From Mytilus californianus (taxonomy: Eukaryota > Mollusca > Bivalvia > Mytilida > Mytilidae), in assembly GCF_021869535.1 (NCBI RefSeq), contig NW_026262712.1, forward strand, positions 114,201,640 through 114,265,639: 64,000 nt of DNA, read 5' to 3'. This document shows, one piece after another, positions 24,950 through 38,700 of this stretch (position 1 is the first letter of the stretch; every line of letters starts with the position of its first letter). The position numbers and the translations under genes were made by a program. The notes below the pieces were generated by a model. The model saw only the letters and a program-made list of their open reading frames with translations, made no database searches and had not been told where the DNA came from.

Positions 24950-25232
24950 CTTCCAAAGCAAAACAAAAACATTCTGTATGTGTCTGTCCAAAGTCAGCTG
25001 TAATTCAGTGGTTGTTGTTTAAGTTGCCATATATCATATTTTTGTTTTTTGTTTATTGTTTTGTTCATAAATAAGGTACGTTGTAGTTAGTTATTTTGTT
25101 TGAAATATTTTATTTTTGACATATCAGGGCCTTTTTATAGCTTGCTATGTGGTTTTGCTCATTTACATATAGTTGTTTACTTTATTTCATTTGATCTCTG
25201 ATGGAGAACTGTCTCTTTGGTAATCATACCAT
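24950..25232 (-). mobile_element. Mytilus-type dispersed repeat ('caatgagacaactctccac' family), minus strand
   Basis: Diverged relative of 10730-11108. It keeps the ordered motifs cattctgtatgtgtctgtcc, gtaattcagtggttgttgtt and gagaactgtctctttggtaa. Confidence 0.65.
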
Positions 25233-26479
25233 ATCTTTTTATTTTGAAAAAGCATAAATCAGCCATTTCTGATTTTTTGGTTTGCTAAAAAAAACAAATG
25301 TTAAGGTTTAAAATATTAGAGGCACTGCAAACATCTTCCTTTGCTGTAAAAAGGGCATTTGTCTTAATTAGTTTATACAAAAGTACATGACTTGCTGCAA
25401 ATATAATACCATTATATATTGCCGCACCATGGCATGATTCCAATGACTGTGAGTCTGGTAGTTTTAACATTTACTTTCTCTGGACAAAATGGTTCACCAC
25501 TTGGTCGATTTAATGTGTATATAACATATTAAACAATATTTATCAAAAACATCAAAATAAAAAATATACTGTGGCCCATCTATATACTATTGTAGGGATA
25601 TAGCCTATTTTCAGAAAGGCAGCATAAAGGAAACATCATTTAATCAATCTTGAGTCTGGAATTGTCACACCAGACTTATGTAAAGTTTCAGTATTTACTT
25701 TTATATAAATTTTAATACATTCTCATTTTAAATAAATGTATGTCAATACTAGCTACCCATGGCTATTTAAATCACATTTGCTACATAATGTATACCTGTT
25801 TAGAGATTAATTAATAGGTATATCAGACAAACCTTCTGTAAAGATCAGGTTATTTCCCTGATAGGGGGCCATAATTTTAAATGGATTGATGGTCATTTTG
25901 GTCATGTTGTTTATTGAGATTAAGGACATTAAAAGGGCAGGGTATTATTGTTACTGATGTAATATACACTTAAGTGTTACCGTTGACCTTTTGACTTTAT
26001 AGTGTAATTCTAAAAAATAATTTAATCAGCAATTGTACTTTGATTTAGTCCAAAATTTATCAAGATACTTCAAACTCTGAAACTTTGATAATCTGCATTA
26101 ATATGCAACAATCTAGAATTATTGCACATAAAGTGACGTTTGCTGGTTTAGGACATTAGGCACCCATCAGTGAATAAATAAACCTTCTTGGACTATTTCA
26201 AAGAATATACTTCAATTTATTTAATTGCCCCTAATTTCTAGTGTCACTTTAGTATAGGTTATAGGTTATAGATATATTTTCAGTTTCTCACTGACCCGCT
26301 TATTAAAGATTGTTGGTTAACTAAGGGAACATGATGAGTAGAAAGTGGTGTCTTACCCATTAAACAAACCAACACAACTCCTTATATGTCTCCAGAAGAT
26401 TTAACCTATTTATTTATATTTATGTAGTAATCTCAATATAACAGTCAGTATTTCAACATAGATGATTTTGTATTTTCAG
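25233..26479. other. Sequence upstream of the kinase gene's first coding exon
   Basis: I see no promoter element I can defend. The coding exon is preceded by a 3' splice site (tattttcag, ending 26479), so at least one noncoding 5' exon and the promoter must lie further upstream, at an unknown position. Confidence 0.4.
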
Positions 26480-26764
26480 AAAGAATTTAAACAAAATCGA
26501 TATAACAGGAGTGAATTCAGGATGGATTATGTAACTCATGGAGAATATTAAATGAGAATGCCTGAATTACCAGAAAATGAACAACGACCAAAAAGCCGTA
26601 ATGGATCTGCTAGTAAACGTACAGAACTTCATAATTCACTAAATAATCAACTAAATACCACAAGGAAAAGAATAGGATCGGCTACATACTATGATATAGC
26701 TTCTACATTACTAGGACAAGGTCGTACAGCTGACCTTGAAGAAATTTTTCTGTCTGCTGCTAGA
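26480..26764 (+). CDS. Exon 1: 72-nt 5' UTR part plus coding residues 1-71
   Basis: The exon opens after tattttcag and runs to AGA|gtaagt. Coding starts at 26552. Residues 1-71 are polar and then helical (STLLGQGRTADLEEIFLSAAR), a helix that may cap the ankyrin stack. Ends in phase 0. Confidence 0.8.
26522..26551 (+). promoter_or_regulatory. Upstream ORF 1 in the 5' UTR
   Basis: ATG at 26522 opens a nine-codon ORF (MDYVTHGEY) that ends with TAA at 26549-26551, directly abutting the main ATG at 26552. A ribosome terminating here would sit on the main start codon. A role in translational control is inferred. Confidence 0.55.
26538..26555 (+). promoter_or_regulatory. Upstream ORF 2 overlapping the start codon
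   Basis: ATG at 26538 opens a five-codon ORF (MENIK) whose TGA stop overlaps the main start codon as ATGA (26552-26555). It is in a different frame from uORF 1. Confidence 0.5.
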
Positions 26765-29700
26765 GTAAGTTTAACATATTAACATAAAAGATATGAAGCA
26801 GATCCTTTTGAGAGAGGTTACGGAGGGGTCTCATCTTGAATTCCAGAGAAAATAATGTCAAATCCTGAATTCCCATGAATCACAATATGATTAAATCCCA
26901 AATTCCTAGTCTTGACGAAATAACTGGCTATTCCTGAATTTCTAGAATCAAACAGCTCAATCCTGATTCCCAGAAAGGTCTTTAAATTAATTCTGAATCT
27001 ATTTTAAGAGAAACAAAATGCGTTTATTGCTGTTCCTCATCTTAAAAGAATACAATTTTGTCTTGAAAATCATAAAAAAATGAATAAGAGGTCATGCATT
27101 TCAACTTGAAGTCTCTCTTGTGCAGTGACATGTGCAATGTTCTTTAATATAGCTGATTTTACTTCACAGTGTATGTGCTGATAAGTATCAAGAAAAAGAT
27201 TCTAAACCATTCAGTCATTGGAAATTAATCGAAGTTAGAATTATCAAAAAGAAACAAATAACAGGAAATGACAATTGATTGAACAGTTATCTTTTATTTT
27301 TTTGCAGGATGGTGATTATGAGAAAATCGAAAATTTCTTACAACGACGGAGTGATTGTATAGTTAGTGTTGATGTTAAAGATAAAAGGACTGGAAACACC
27401 CCCTTAATATGGGCTTCTAAAAGGGGCCACACAAAGGTACATATTACAACTAACAGATAGAAAAGCCTTGAAAAATACTGTGGATTCATTAGTATTACGG
27501 TAGTATGGTATCAATTTTTGTAAATATTGTTGGTACAATATAGAGGTAAAACACATATTTAATGTATAACAAAGTCTATATTTTCTAAAGGCTTGTTACA
27601 AGCAGACTTTTATATACCATGAAATAAAAACCACAGAAAATAAATAAACCCACAGTAGTTTAAAAGATGTGAAGAAAACAAGTATGGTAATTTGGGGGTA
27701 AAACAGCATTACTCAAAATCAATCAATTTATGTTCAATAAACTGATAAAAGGTAAAATAAAGAGGCATCCAGTTTAGAAAATGAACTAAAAAAGATAAAA
27801 AGTACTTTTATATTACATATGAAAGTAATGGGGCCTCGGTGGCCGAGTGGTCTAAGTAGTTACTACTGTAATCACTAGCCAGTCAACACTGAGGTTGTGA
27901 GTTCAAACCCTGCGGGTGCACTCGACTCCAATCTTAATTGACTAGGATTGTCAGTTTTCCTATCGAAGGTCAGCGGTTTTCTCCGGGCACTACGGCTTCC
28001 TCCACCAATAAAAACTGGCCGCCACGAAAAAGCCCAAAAGTGGCATTAAAAACACAAAAATCAAATCAAATCATATCATATGAAAGTAATGAAATACATA
28101 GATTTTAAAAATACCAGTCTCTCTATATCATAATAATGATAAATGAACTACTTAAACTAGCAGTATAAATCAGAAAAATATATTTTATTTATATTAAATC
28201 AGGTTACATTTCTGGATATTTAAATCTTGCGATCTTTTAACTTGATTTTATTGTGTGGTTTATAAAAATTGTTCAATCTGGTACAATCTCCAGAGAAATT
28301 TACATAAAACCTATCTAATAATAAATTTGAAATGGTTGTTAGGGCAGGTTTATACAGGTATTCAAAATATGATCACTATATATCAATATAAACTGAAGTA
28401 TGAAAATACTATATATTTGAATTCTTGGAACTTTCATTAAGGCTGTAAATATGTGATGTGTTGGTCCTGTAAAAGTGAGTGAAAAATTGTGTGGTGAGAA
28501 TCTTATTAAGTTTATCATCAGCTGAGTGTTGTAATGTACCACAATGCATTTTCTTTTTTAGTCCAATTCAAGGCTTCAAGTGTTTGAATATATCTGAGAC
28601 CTAAATTTAGTATATATGTTAATGAATTTTATATTTCTGCAAGCTCATTTTAAAATCTAGCCCATCTAAAAACTACATAATTGTTAAAGATTGCGAAATT
28701 GACATTGATCTCATTGGTAGTTGGACATATCAATACATTACATTGGTCTCTATATGAATAAAACTTATAACCAGAAAACCGCAAAACTAAAACTTCTGAA
28801 TGAAACCATTGTCCTATATACCAATGTGTAGATATTATAGTAGAACAGATAATTGATTTAATTACACGTAATTATAAAACATATCGTACAATATAGGTAG
28901 AAAGACTACCAAGGTCATTGTTTATATTCATGGATCAGATACAGTACTATAATAATGACTTTAAATTAGTAATAGAATGACTCAGATAGTTATTGTTTTT
29001 AGAAATGTTTTTCAACTTAGTTGTATTTACTAGCAATAGGTTATACATACTTCAGAAGGACAAGGGATGAAACATTTAAATCAGGATCACAAAATAAATA
29101 TAAGTTAAGATGGTAAAGCATTTTCCCCATCTTCCTGTATAAAAAATAGAGGCAATAGATACCAAGAGGACATTAAAAACTAACAAGTCAAGATAAATTG
29201 AAAATTCCATAGCAAAAAACAAAAGATGACATAAGACAAACAAGTTCACAATGCACTACATAGAAAACTAAAAACTGAGCTAAAAGAACCCCACTGAAAA
29301 CTAGGGGTGATCTCAGGTGCTCAGGAAGGGAAGGCAGATTCTCCTCCACTAGTGGTGATCTCAGGTGCTCAGGAAGGGTATGCAGATCCTCCTCCACTAG
29401 TGGTTATCTCAGGTGCTCAGGAAAGGTATGCAGATTCTCCTCCACTAGTGGTTATCTCAGGTGCTCAGGAAAGGTATGCAGATTCTCCTCCACTAGTGGT
29501 TATCTCAGGTGCTCAGGAAAGGTATGCAGATCCTCCTCCACTAGTGGTTATCTCAGGTGCTCAGGAAAGGTATGCAGATTCTCCTCCACTAGTGGTTATC
29601 TCAGGTGCTCAGGAAAGGTATGCAGATTCTCCTCCACTAGTGGTTATCTCAGGTGCTCAGGAAAGGTATGCAGATTCTCCTCCACTAGTGGTTATCTCAG

Positions 29701-32700
29701 GTGCTCAGGAAAGGTATGCAGATTCTCCTCCACTAGTGGTTATCTCAGGTGCTCAGGAAAGGTATGCAGATTCTCCTCCACTAGTGGTTATCTCAGGTGC
29801 TCAGGAAAGGTATGCAGATCCTCCTCCACTAGTGGCACCCATCGTGTTACTCATGGCAAGTACCTATTTGGTGACGAGTCTCATTCGGTGATGTCACAAT
29901 TAGCCAAAAGAGAATGGGATTGTGGTTTCATCAAATATTGTTTGATTGTTGGGATGAAGGGTCTTTACTTTTTGAAAAGTGAAGATGTACTTTGGAAACA
30001 ATGGAAAAAATTGCTTTGTAGTGATACTAGCAGTGGAAGACTTTAGAAAAATGTATTGATCTCTAGTATATACTGTACTATAACAAAAGCATTAAAACTA
30101 CATCAGTGTCTGATTATATATAAAACCATGGTCTATATATTCTATACAAAAAAAATCAGTTATAAAATCTTTTATTCTGTATCTTTATCATTTAAATTAA
30201 AATATTGAAAAATTCTACTATGGCTTTTCTTGATGAATAAAATGTTAGATAGATCTGTATTGACCTCTTCAAACTTTAATATGGAATCTTGTCTGTTGTG
30301 AGTGAGTGACATTTTAGTGAAAATAATCAGGTTTTACTTTGAATAAAAACTGAATTAAATTAAAATCTGGTTAGAAAAACTTGGGGGAATAATATCAGAT
30401 CTCATCAAATTTGCCTTTCACATTGTTGTGACTGAATTAAAATTGACTAGGAAATCACAGTGGATAAACACAACAGGACATATGTTGTTGTTGATAAATG
30501 TTGTACAGCAATTAAAAAAAACATTACAAATCCAATTTTTGAATTTTAAAAAATTTGTAAATTTATTTGGAAAATGGGTTAAACATGATTGACCTGAAAA
30601 TGATAAATTCATAAAATATTAACAAATTAATTTTGTTTATTGATAAGTAATTTGATGACTGGTCAGTGACCCTTTGTATGTGTGTGTGACACTTAGATAT
30701 AAATTGTAGGACATTGACAGAAAAGTCAATTTTGTTTAAATATCAAAGGGTTTGGAATGTAATATTGACACATAAAAGTTATTTATATCAATATACAAGT
30801 GAAAATATATACAGATATTTAGTGTTGTTTTAAAATCAATGGCTTTCCAAGACATAAATTTTTAACAAAGTCACATAAAATGGAAAGTAAGTTGCCAGAT
30901 ATATGTAGCGGTCTTAAACATTGGAGGAAATAATACCAATGACATTTTTTGTCTAAAGTACACTTAAATGTTAAGAAACAAAAGTTTAAAATTCATTGTG
31001 GGTTGCACATCATTTCACATTTTTTAAGTGTAAATACGCAGTGTAAATATAATGAATTATCTCCCTTTCTAGTCTCTTTATATAAGGCATTCTTTGTTAA
31101 AACAAATATGGTAAGGAACAATATTGTGAGATAATAAACAGCAATAAACAGCTGTTCCTATGCATTTGGATTTTGTTATAAAATATGAGTTCACACCATC
31201 TCACCATAACAAATTTTGCTGAACATCATTTGAAATGTGGGAATAATTAAAAGATAAAACACTGTTAAACTTATCAATCATTGCCCAAATTTAAAAATTA
31301 CAGTTTAACACAAATATTAATAGCTAAAGTCAGCAGTTTTAAGATCTAGTTATTAGCAGTAATCAATGTATGATCTTAATGTAATATGTTATGACTGTGT
31401 AGTTATTGTTAATTATATTTGGTCAGGTCAGGGTTAATCTTAATCTACTTCACACTGCCAAATTGTAGTCTTATGAAATTTTCAACCTATTGAAAATTCA
31501 TTTGAAACTGCATTTAATGTGTTTGTTACCTGTAAAACTAAAAGGAAAGTGCTATTGAATTTTATGTTACAATTTTGACTGAATAGAATTTATAGTCATC
31601 TGTTTCATCAAGCATCTTAATTACTACTATTCATAAAACTATGTCATTATGGATGGTCAGTTTGAATCCAATGTTTAATAATTGTTCTATAGAACTGCAG
31701 CCTCAAGTTGTTTTTCCCAGATTGTCAAAAACTTTCTTACCAATTATCAGAAACTTTTACTATCCAAAATAAACAAAAATCATATATTTATAGCTCTTAA
31801 GTTTAACTTGAATAGATAATTTGGATGCTGTCTCATTGAATTTGTCCATTGTCTCCTTAAGATCTTACCATTGTTATCTTATGAAGGAAAGACATAGTTG
31901 AATGCCGTACTTTGACCTATAATGGTTTACTTTTACACATTGTGACTTGGATGGAGAGTTGTCTCATTGGCACTCATACATCATCTTCTTATTTCTATAT
32001 AGAAGTGTTTAGTACTGTCCATTGGTATTTTCTATGGATGTATATTCCTGATGCTAGAAATAATCAAACAATCGTTATTGATTGAATCACTTTATGGCCT
32101 GGATGAACAAAGGGGAAAGGGGAGGAGGAGGTGGTATGGGTACCTGTCTTGTATAATCAACTACTCTTACAGCTTTGAATTCTGAGCCTTACAAGCTTTC
32201 TCAAATGATTTGCATTGAAAATGTTCATTTTTGTGTACTCATTTGAAGATGTTCATTTCACATTGTGTACTCATTTGAAGATGTTCATTTTGTGTACTCA
32301 TTTGAAGATGTTCATTTCATGTTGTGTACTCATTTGAAGATGTTCATTTCACATTGTGTACTCATTTGAAGATGTTCATTTCACATTGTGTACTCATTTG
32401 AAGATGTTCATTTCACATTGTGTACTCATTTGAAGATGTTCATTTCACATTGTGTACTCATTTGAAGATGTTCATTTCATGTTGTGTACTCATTTGAAGA
32501 TGTTCATTTCATGTTGTGTACTCATTTGAAGATGTTCATTTCATGTTGTGTACTCATTTGAAGATGTTCATTTCACATTGTGTACTCATATGAAGAATTT
32601 AAGTAATCTTTATCTGCAATCTCCTTGGAGAATGTAGTTTTCATCAGTTTTGCCAATTTGTAGAAATCAGAGCATCTTTCCTTACTATCATTGCAGTAAG

Positions 32701-35700
32701 GGCTTTCAAAAACATGTGAAAGATATTAGTAATTATCATTGTCTTGTCTTTAAAATTTAAAATACCAAATTATATCAGTATCACTATTTATTTATATTCA
32801 TGCATACTAATTTTTTGTTGGTTGAGAAAATTTGTATTTGCCATGATAATTATTTTGGTGGATTGACAATTTCTGCATACAAGCCTATAGAAATTTATTT
32901 TTCATTGACATTTAAAATTTGTGGTTCACATATACTTAACTTAACCCACAGAAATGAGTCACCCACAAATAATTTAATGAATCCGTCAAGTATTCTAGTT
33001 TTTTTACTTATTTTTGATCAATCGTTTGTTCAATCAATCAATTAACTAAAGTATGTAAACTTTCTAGATAGTACAACTGTTGCTGAAACATGGTGCTGAT
33101 GTAACTCTACGTAACTATGAGAACCAGACAGCGGTAGATGTTGCCTCCTCGGCTATAAAGACGGTGCTATTGGATTCTGTGGAAAGAACCACAGAATCAT
33201 GGCATCATTTACTGCTTCAGGCTGCATGGCAGGGAAATATCAAAGTTGTCAGGAAATTACTTGTAAGTATAGGGAGAATATCACAAGTATTCCACTCAGG
33301 GTATATTAGATAAGCCAAGTTTCGTCTGTATCCAAGATATCAGTAATTCCACTTTTCAGTATCTGATGCATTCTGGGTAATATTTTCAAAAGCATACACC
33401 AATCATTTGCCTACACTAGTAGGTCCCAAATAATGAAAATTCAACTAACAACATGACATTTTTTTCATTTTGGAGTATGAACAATTAAAATCATATGGTC
33501 CTACAGATTTTCTGAAACAGCAAATTCTTCACAAACTTGTCGGGAAGGTGTTTGGCTATAAAAAGAAGATGTGGTATTATTGCCAATGAGATAACTCTCC
33601 ACAAGAGACCAAATGACACAGAAATTATAACAACTATTTTATGTATTCCGATAAGGTAAACTTCATAATTTTGAAATTTTCAAAACTTCAGAATAAGAGT
33701 TAATTGCTCATAATAAAACATATTAGAAATAAAGTTAAGTGGAGAACAATGGTAAGAAATTAAACATGGCATTATTAAAGCCAATTAAATGGCCATAATG
33801 ATAAAGGACAAAGTTATTATAACTGAAAACAGGAGATGACTTGCATTATAACACATCAGCATTGATTTCTGCCATAGAAAATCAATCTAAGTTACGTCTG
33901 TATCCAAGATATCAGCCAATAAACGACAGGGTTATTCTAACACTTTAATCACATAATAGGATGTTTTTGCACATTTATGCTGCAGCTTTCTGTTTATTTT
34001 TAATCTTTATAGTTTGTTTTTTTTTAGTTAAAAGACATCAATAATAATGATTAATTCTTTAGAGGTGTTTTATTTTACAATGTAAAGCTATTTATCAGAA
34101 CATTAGTAATTGTTCTGTTTTCTAACCAAGAACTTCATAATGGGTTAAACTTTTAAACTTTTAAAATGACAAAATGGTTTGAAAGAAGAATGATTGTCAC
34201 AAATTCTAAACTTTTAATTGTTTCTTTGTCTTATTATCTTGTATAAATCACATCTTAAGATTTCGAAATATTTTTTTTGTTGAATAATTATTAATATTGA
34301 TATCATTTGTTGTTCTGGATGAAATGATGAAATTAATCAGATTTTTTTTGTTTTTTGTTTTTTTTTATAAACATTTGCCAAATTAGGGTTTGCCCCAGAT
34401 TTCAAGGTTCACTGCACATGGAGCTGTGATAGTGCAAGCTGGGTAGTGTCCCATTGAAACATATTCTTGTTTTGTTTTTAATATAACTTTAACTTTCTAT
34501 GTTCATTTTCATTCACGCTTTTTCATTTTGGAGGAAAATAGAGTATGCCCATTGTGTGATTATATTATTAGACCTTGGTAAGCTGAATTTTCTATATTAA
34601 GTCATTGATTATATAGTTTACCATATTATAATGTTTGAATGTTAATAGTAAAATATTTGAAAAACTATCAATGGAGTGATTGATGTGGACTAAAGCTGAA
34701 ATGCAAACCAGTAATAATGCTTGAATTTTATTCTGATCTGTTGTGTTGTAGAGACCCCATTCTAGTAAGGGACATAACCCTTACATAGGAGGAGAAAATA
34801 AAGAGGTTGATAAATTTTGATTTATTTGCTGTTGAATAGTATGGCTTGATTCTGCTAAAATATTGTAGTAACCGTGTAGGCTTAAATCAAATGATCCAAG
34901 TTTTAATATTATTATAAACAAAAATGTAACTATGGTTTTTCCTACCTGATTGGAAAAGTCAATAAATACTTTTTTGGGGAAAAAATTGAAGTTGATGTCC
35001 AGTTTTAGGAAGTATGGCATGCTTACTTGTTATTGTATTTGCATGATTAAGCAGCTTTTTAGAAATAGCTAGTTAAGTCATTCTACATAAATAATCATCT
35101 TCACTCAGTTCTGAGCAAAACAAAATTTTTTTAAAATATGTCCGAAAGATTTTTTTTTTTATTATTATCGAAATAATGCATGAAATGGAAGAAACAAGTG
35201 ATTTAATATATAGACAGCAGAGGATGATAAAATTTGAAGAAATAAATGAATGAAATAAGAGACCAATATGGCCAACTTTTGATGTTCTGCTAAACAGAAA
35301 GATACGTAAAATAAAACTGTTAGGATATACTTATTATGATGTAATATTTCTTGTTGCAGAATGAAAATAAAGTACGTGACATAAATTGCTGTAATTCTGA
35401 AGGATTGACGCCATTGCTATTGGCAACACGGGACATGGTGGTGTTAGAAAAGTTATGTACACAGTTAAACAAACCATACCATCCTGCAGAAGTTGTGGCA
35501 GAACTCCTCAGATATAGATGGTAAGTTAATATTGGTAACATGTTAGAAAAGTTATGTACACAGTTAAACATACCCTACCGTCCTGCAGAAGTTGTGGCAG
35601 AACTCCTCAGATATAGATGGTAAGTTACTATGGTTACATGTTAGAAAAGTTATGTACACAGTTAAACAAACCATACCATCCTGCAGAAGTTGTGGCAGAA

Positions 35701-38700
35701 CTCCTCAGATATAGATGGTAAGTTACTATGGTTACTTGTTAGAAAAGTGATGTACACAATTAAACATACCCTACCGTCCTGCAGAAGTTGTGGCAGAACT
35801 CCTTAGATATAGATGGTAAGTTACTATGGTTACTTGTTTGAAAAGTCATAGTAAAAATGTCAAACTCCACACAGATATCAGGGATAAAAGACCATGGCAA
35901 CCAGGGGTTTTGGTGTCATAATGTTAGAAAAAATATCAACCTGTACATCAGCAAGTTATATATTTTACTGGGTGGAAATTCAAATGATCCTTACATATAA
36001 TATATACGGCAAAGTTGTCAAATTTATCAAAAATCAGTGGAAAGTTACCATGGCAACTAGGTGTTTTCTGTTGTTAGAAAAAAATGAATTAACCCGTACA
36101 TTTGCAGTCTATATATTCATTGTAAAGTTAAAACTTCGCAATATCAGTGTACTTTGAATTAACAAAAAAGATGATCTGTAGAAAAGAACAAGCCGTATTT
36201 CTTGTACATTTGTTTATGAAAATGACCACTCCATTAACAAATCTGTAAGAAGGTCTTTAAAATTGTATACTTGTATTTTATTGTAATGTATAATATGTAT
36301 GAAATCATATTTTTGCTGAAAACCTCCATTTATTACAGCGATATCTATGCTGCTGATGGAGATGGGAAAACTTGCCTTCATTACGCATCTCAGTCGAAAG
36401 CTATCATTTCCCCAATGGTGGTGCAAACAATAATTACAGCAGGACCAGATATAGGTAGGTTTTTGACAGTGATTTCATTAGTTTTGATTTGCCCTGACTG
36501 GCATGCAGTTAATTAGTTATGTAGGTCTGTGGACTCTAGGACTTTTTGATGATGTGTAGGAACCTTGTATTATTATACCCTTGCTAAGAAGGAGGGAGGG
36601 TTTACTGGTTTATGCCTATTCTTCTGTCTGTGTGTTTCTCTGTTTCATGAAACTTTTGGAGCATTTTTCTCAGGAATTACAAATCAGAGGTTCCTGAAAT
36701 TTTGTATCAAGCTCATGTAAACACGCATGCTTTACCGTGTAATGCATTTACAAAAACATCTCATATTAAATCTTATATATTCTTACACATATTGGCAATA
36801 TGTAAAATTTTGTCGCATTTTCCTCAGGATCTACAAATCTAAGTTTCCTGAAATTTGGTATCGAGCTCCATGTAAGAATGCTACTCCGTGTGATGCGTTT
36901 TTACATCCATCACTTACTAACTTCCTGTTAAATGAAAACTTATAGCAGCGTTATCATTAGTGAGTATTAGCTCACAGTTCAACTTGTTTTGAAATAAAAT
37001 TACAATGAACCTTCAAAATTCTTAGTATATTGAATATCTATCAATTGAAGGATTTATAATTTTACAAGCCTTATGTTTAGAGGGAAAAATACCTTTATGT
37101 TTAAGAAAATTGTGCCTGATTTCTTTAATAATTAGAAATCCAGAAAGATACATATGATACAATATTGACATAATGTATCAGTACAAGGGTTCAACCAATA
37201 CCATATAATTTTGTATTTGCCATAATCTGTAAGATTTCTCCTGTTCTTTATTGACACCTATAAACAGATCAACGTTTTATGTGATGGAAATTAATCTCAA
37301 CACATTCTCCTAGTAATACATTGTACATGTAATACACAAACTAATATAAAGCAATCTTGTTCTTCCTTCTAATTTTAATTCCTCATGCATTTTCTTTATG
37401 GGGTGCCTTGGTGGCATGAGTGGTCTAAGTACTTTATCTACAGTGATCACTATCCTATTAACTCATTTAGAGTTCAAACCCCGCTAGTGGTGAGGTGTGT
37501 TAGTCTCTGATCTTAATTTGTACTTAGTACTAATAAGGATATAATGGGTGATAAAACTAGAAGTCTGTGCTGGCATCCAAAGGTGGTGTTTAATAATCTA
37601 AACACAAGATATTACTGTAAATTCAGAAATTATTGCGTGCATTTATTATTGCGATTTTGTCATTTTAGACTAAAATGCGATTTTAATTTTTGCTATATTG
37701 AGAAAAATCCTGTTTAATTCATATAAAAAATTTCAAAATGCGAGTTTAAATTATTGCGATTATAACCCTGTCGCATTTTTCGCAATAATAAAAACATCGC
37801 AATAATTTCTGAATTTACAGTATTCAATCATACAAATTGTAATGCAAATACGCATATCTATAGTGTAGTAACATTATATTAAACAATAAATGATGATAAA
37901 TTCAAACACCACATCACCTGTGTGAATATTTGGTTCAAACATTTTACAGTCTAGGGATAATAAACAGACATATACTATATACATCTACATTTGTATAAAC
38001 CATACACACAAGTCAATCACTATCTATTGCCCCTTTGAAAAATTTAACAAAATCGTTTATTGACTATTAATCAAAATAAGACTAAGGGCTGGGAGGGTGG
38101 GATCGAAAAACTAATTTGTAGAGAAGTATGTAAATGCTACCTTTGATATAAAAGAGTTCAAATACCAAATTTAGGAATGCTAAAACATGAGAGACGGCCC
38201 CGAACAAATTAAGCAAAATGACACAGCCATTTTTAACCAATTGACAAGGATTGATATTTTTCCTGACAAATGTCAGTGCTAATTTCTCTCTTTGTACTTC
38301 AGCTTCTATCTTTTTTTTGAAGAAGAAAAAACTGTCTACCATAATATAGTCAAGGTCGGTGAAAGTGGCACAAAACAACGACAAACAATTTCTTTACAGC
38401 ATTGCCTTATACATGATACCTGACAAAGATATTATTGTTTTATATTTCAGAACTGCAAGATAAAAGATTATTTGCTCCCATACACTGTGCCTCCCAAACT
38501 GGCAATGTCGATACAATAGAAACGTTAATACAAGGTGGATCTAGTGTCAACAGTCGGGGGTTTGCTGGTACGACCCCTCTACATATAACAGTAAGTATGG
38601 AATTTTATAATGTTGAGTTGTACCATGTAAGTAATTTTCAGACATGTCTGTTTTATGACATTTTGAATTTATCATGACCATTGAGCACAGAAATTTAAAA

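Larger units (their letters stand above)
27437..33067 (+). other. Intron 2 (5631 bp)
   Basis: Carries a SINE (27841-28076), the 48-bp minisatellite (29307-29834), a fragment of a Mytilus repeat (31895-31990) and a 32-bp minisatellite (32218-32596). The rest is AT-rich without recognised content. Confidence 0.8.

Noticed and set aside
26558..26560. Alternative start at the second ATG (residue 3)
   Set aside because: Possible, but the first ATG at 26552 is in frame just two codons earlier and nothing favours the second.
27841..27920. Functional tRNA-Leu/Ser gene
   Set aside because: Box A and B are present, but the acceptor stem and anticodon arm do not fold, and the same unit with a shared 3' body occurs four times with target duplications: it is a SINE.
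35541..35840. Additional coding exons from the exon 4 copies
   Set aside because: The copies lack their own 3' splice sites, and read-through from exon 4 meets TAA at once.
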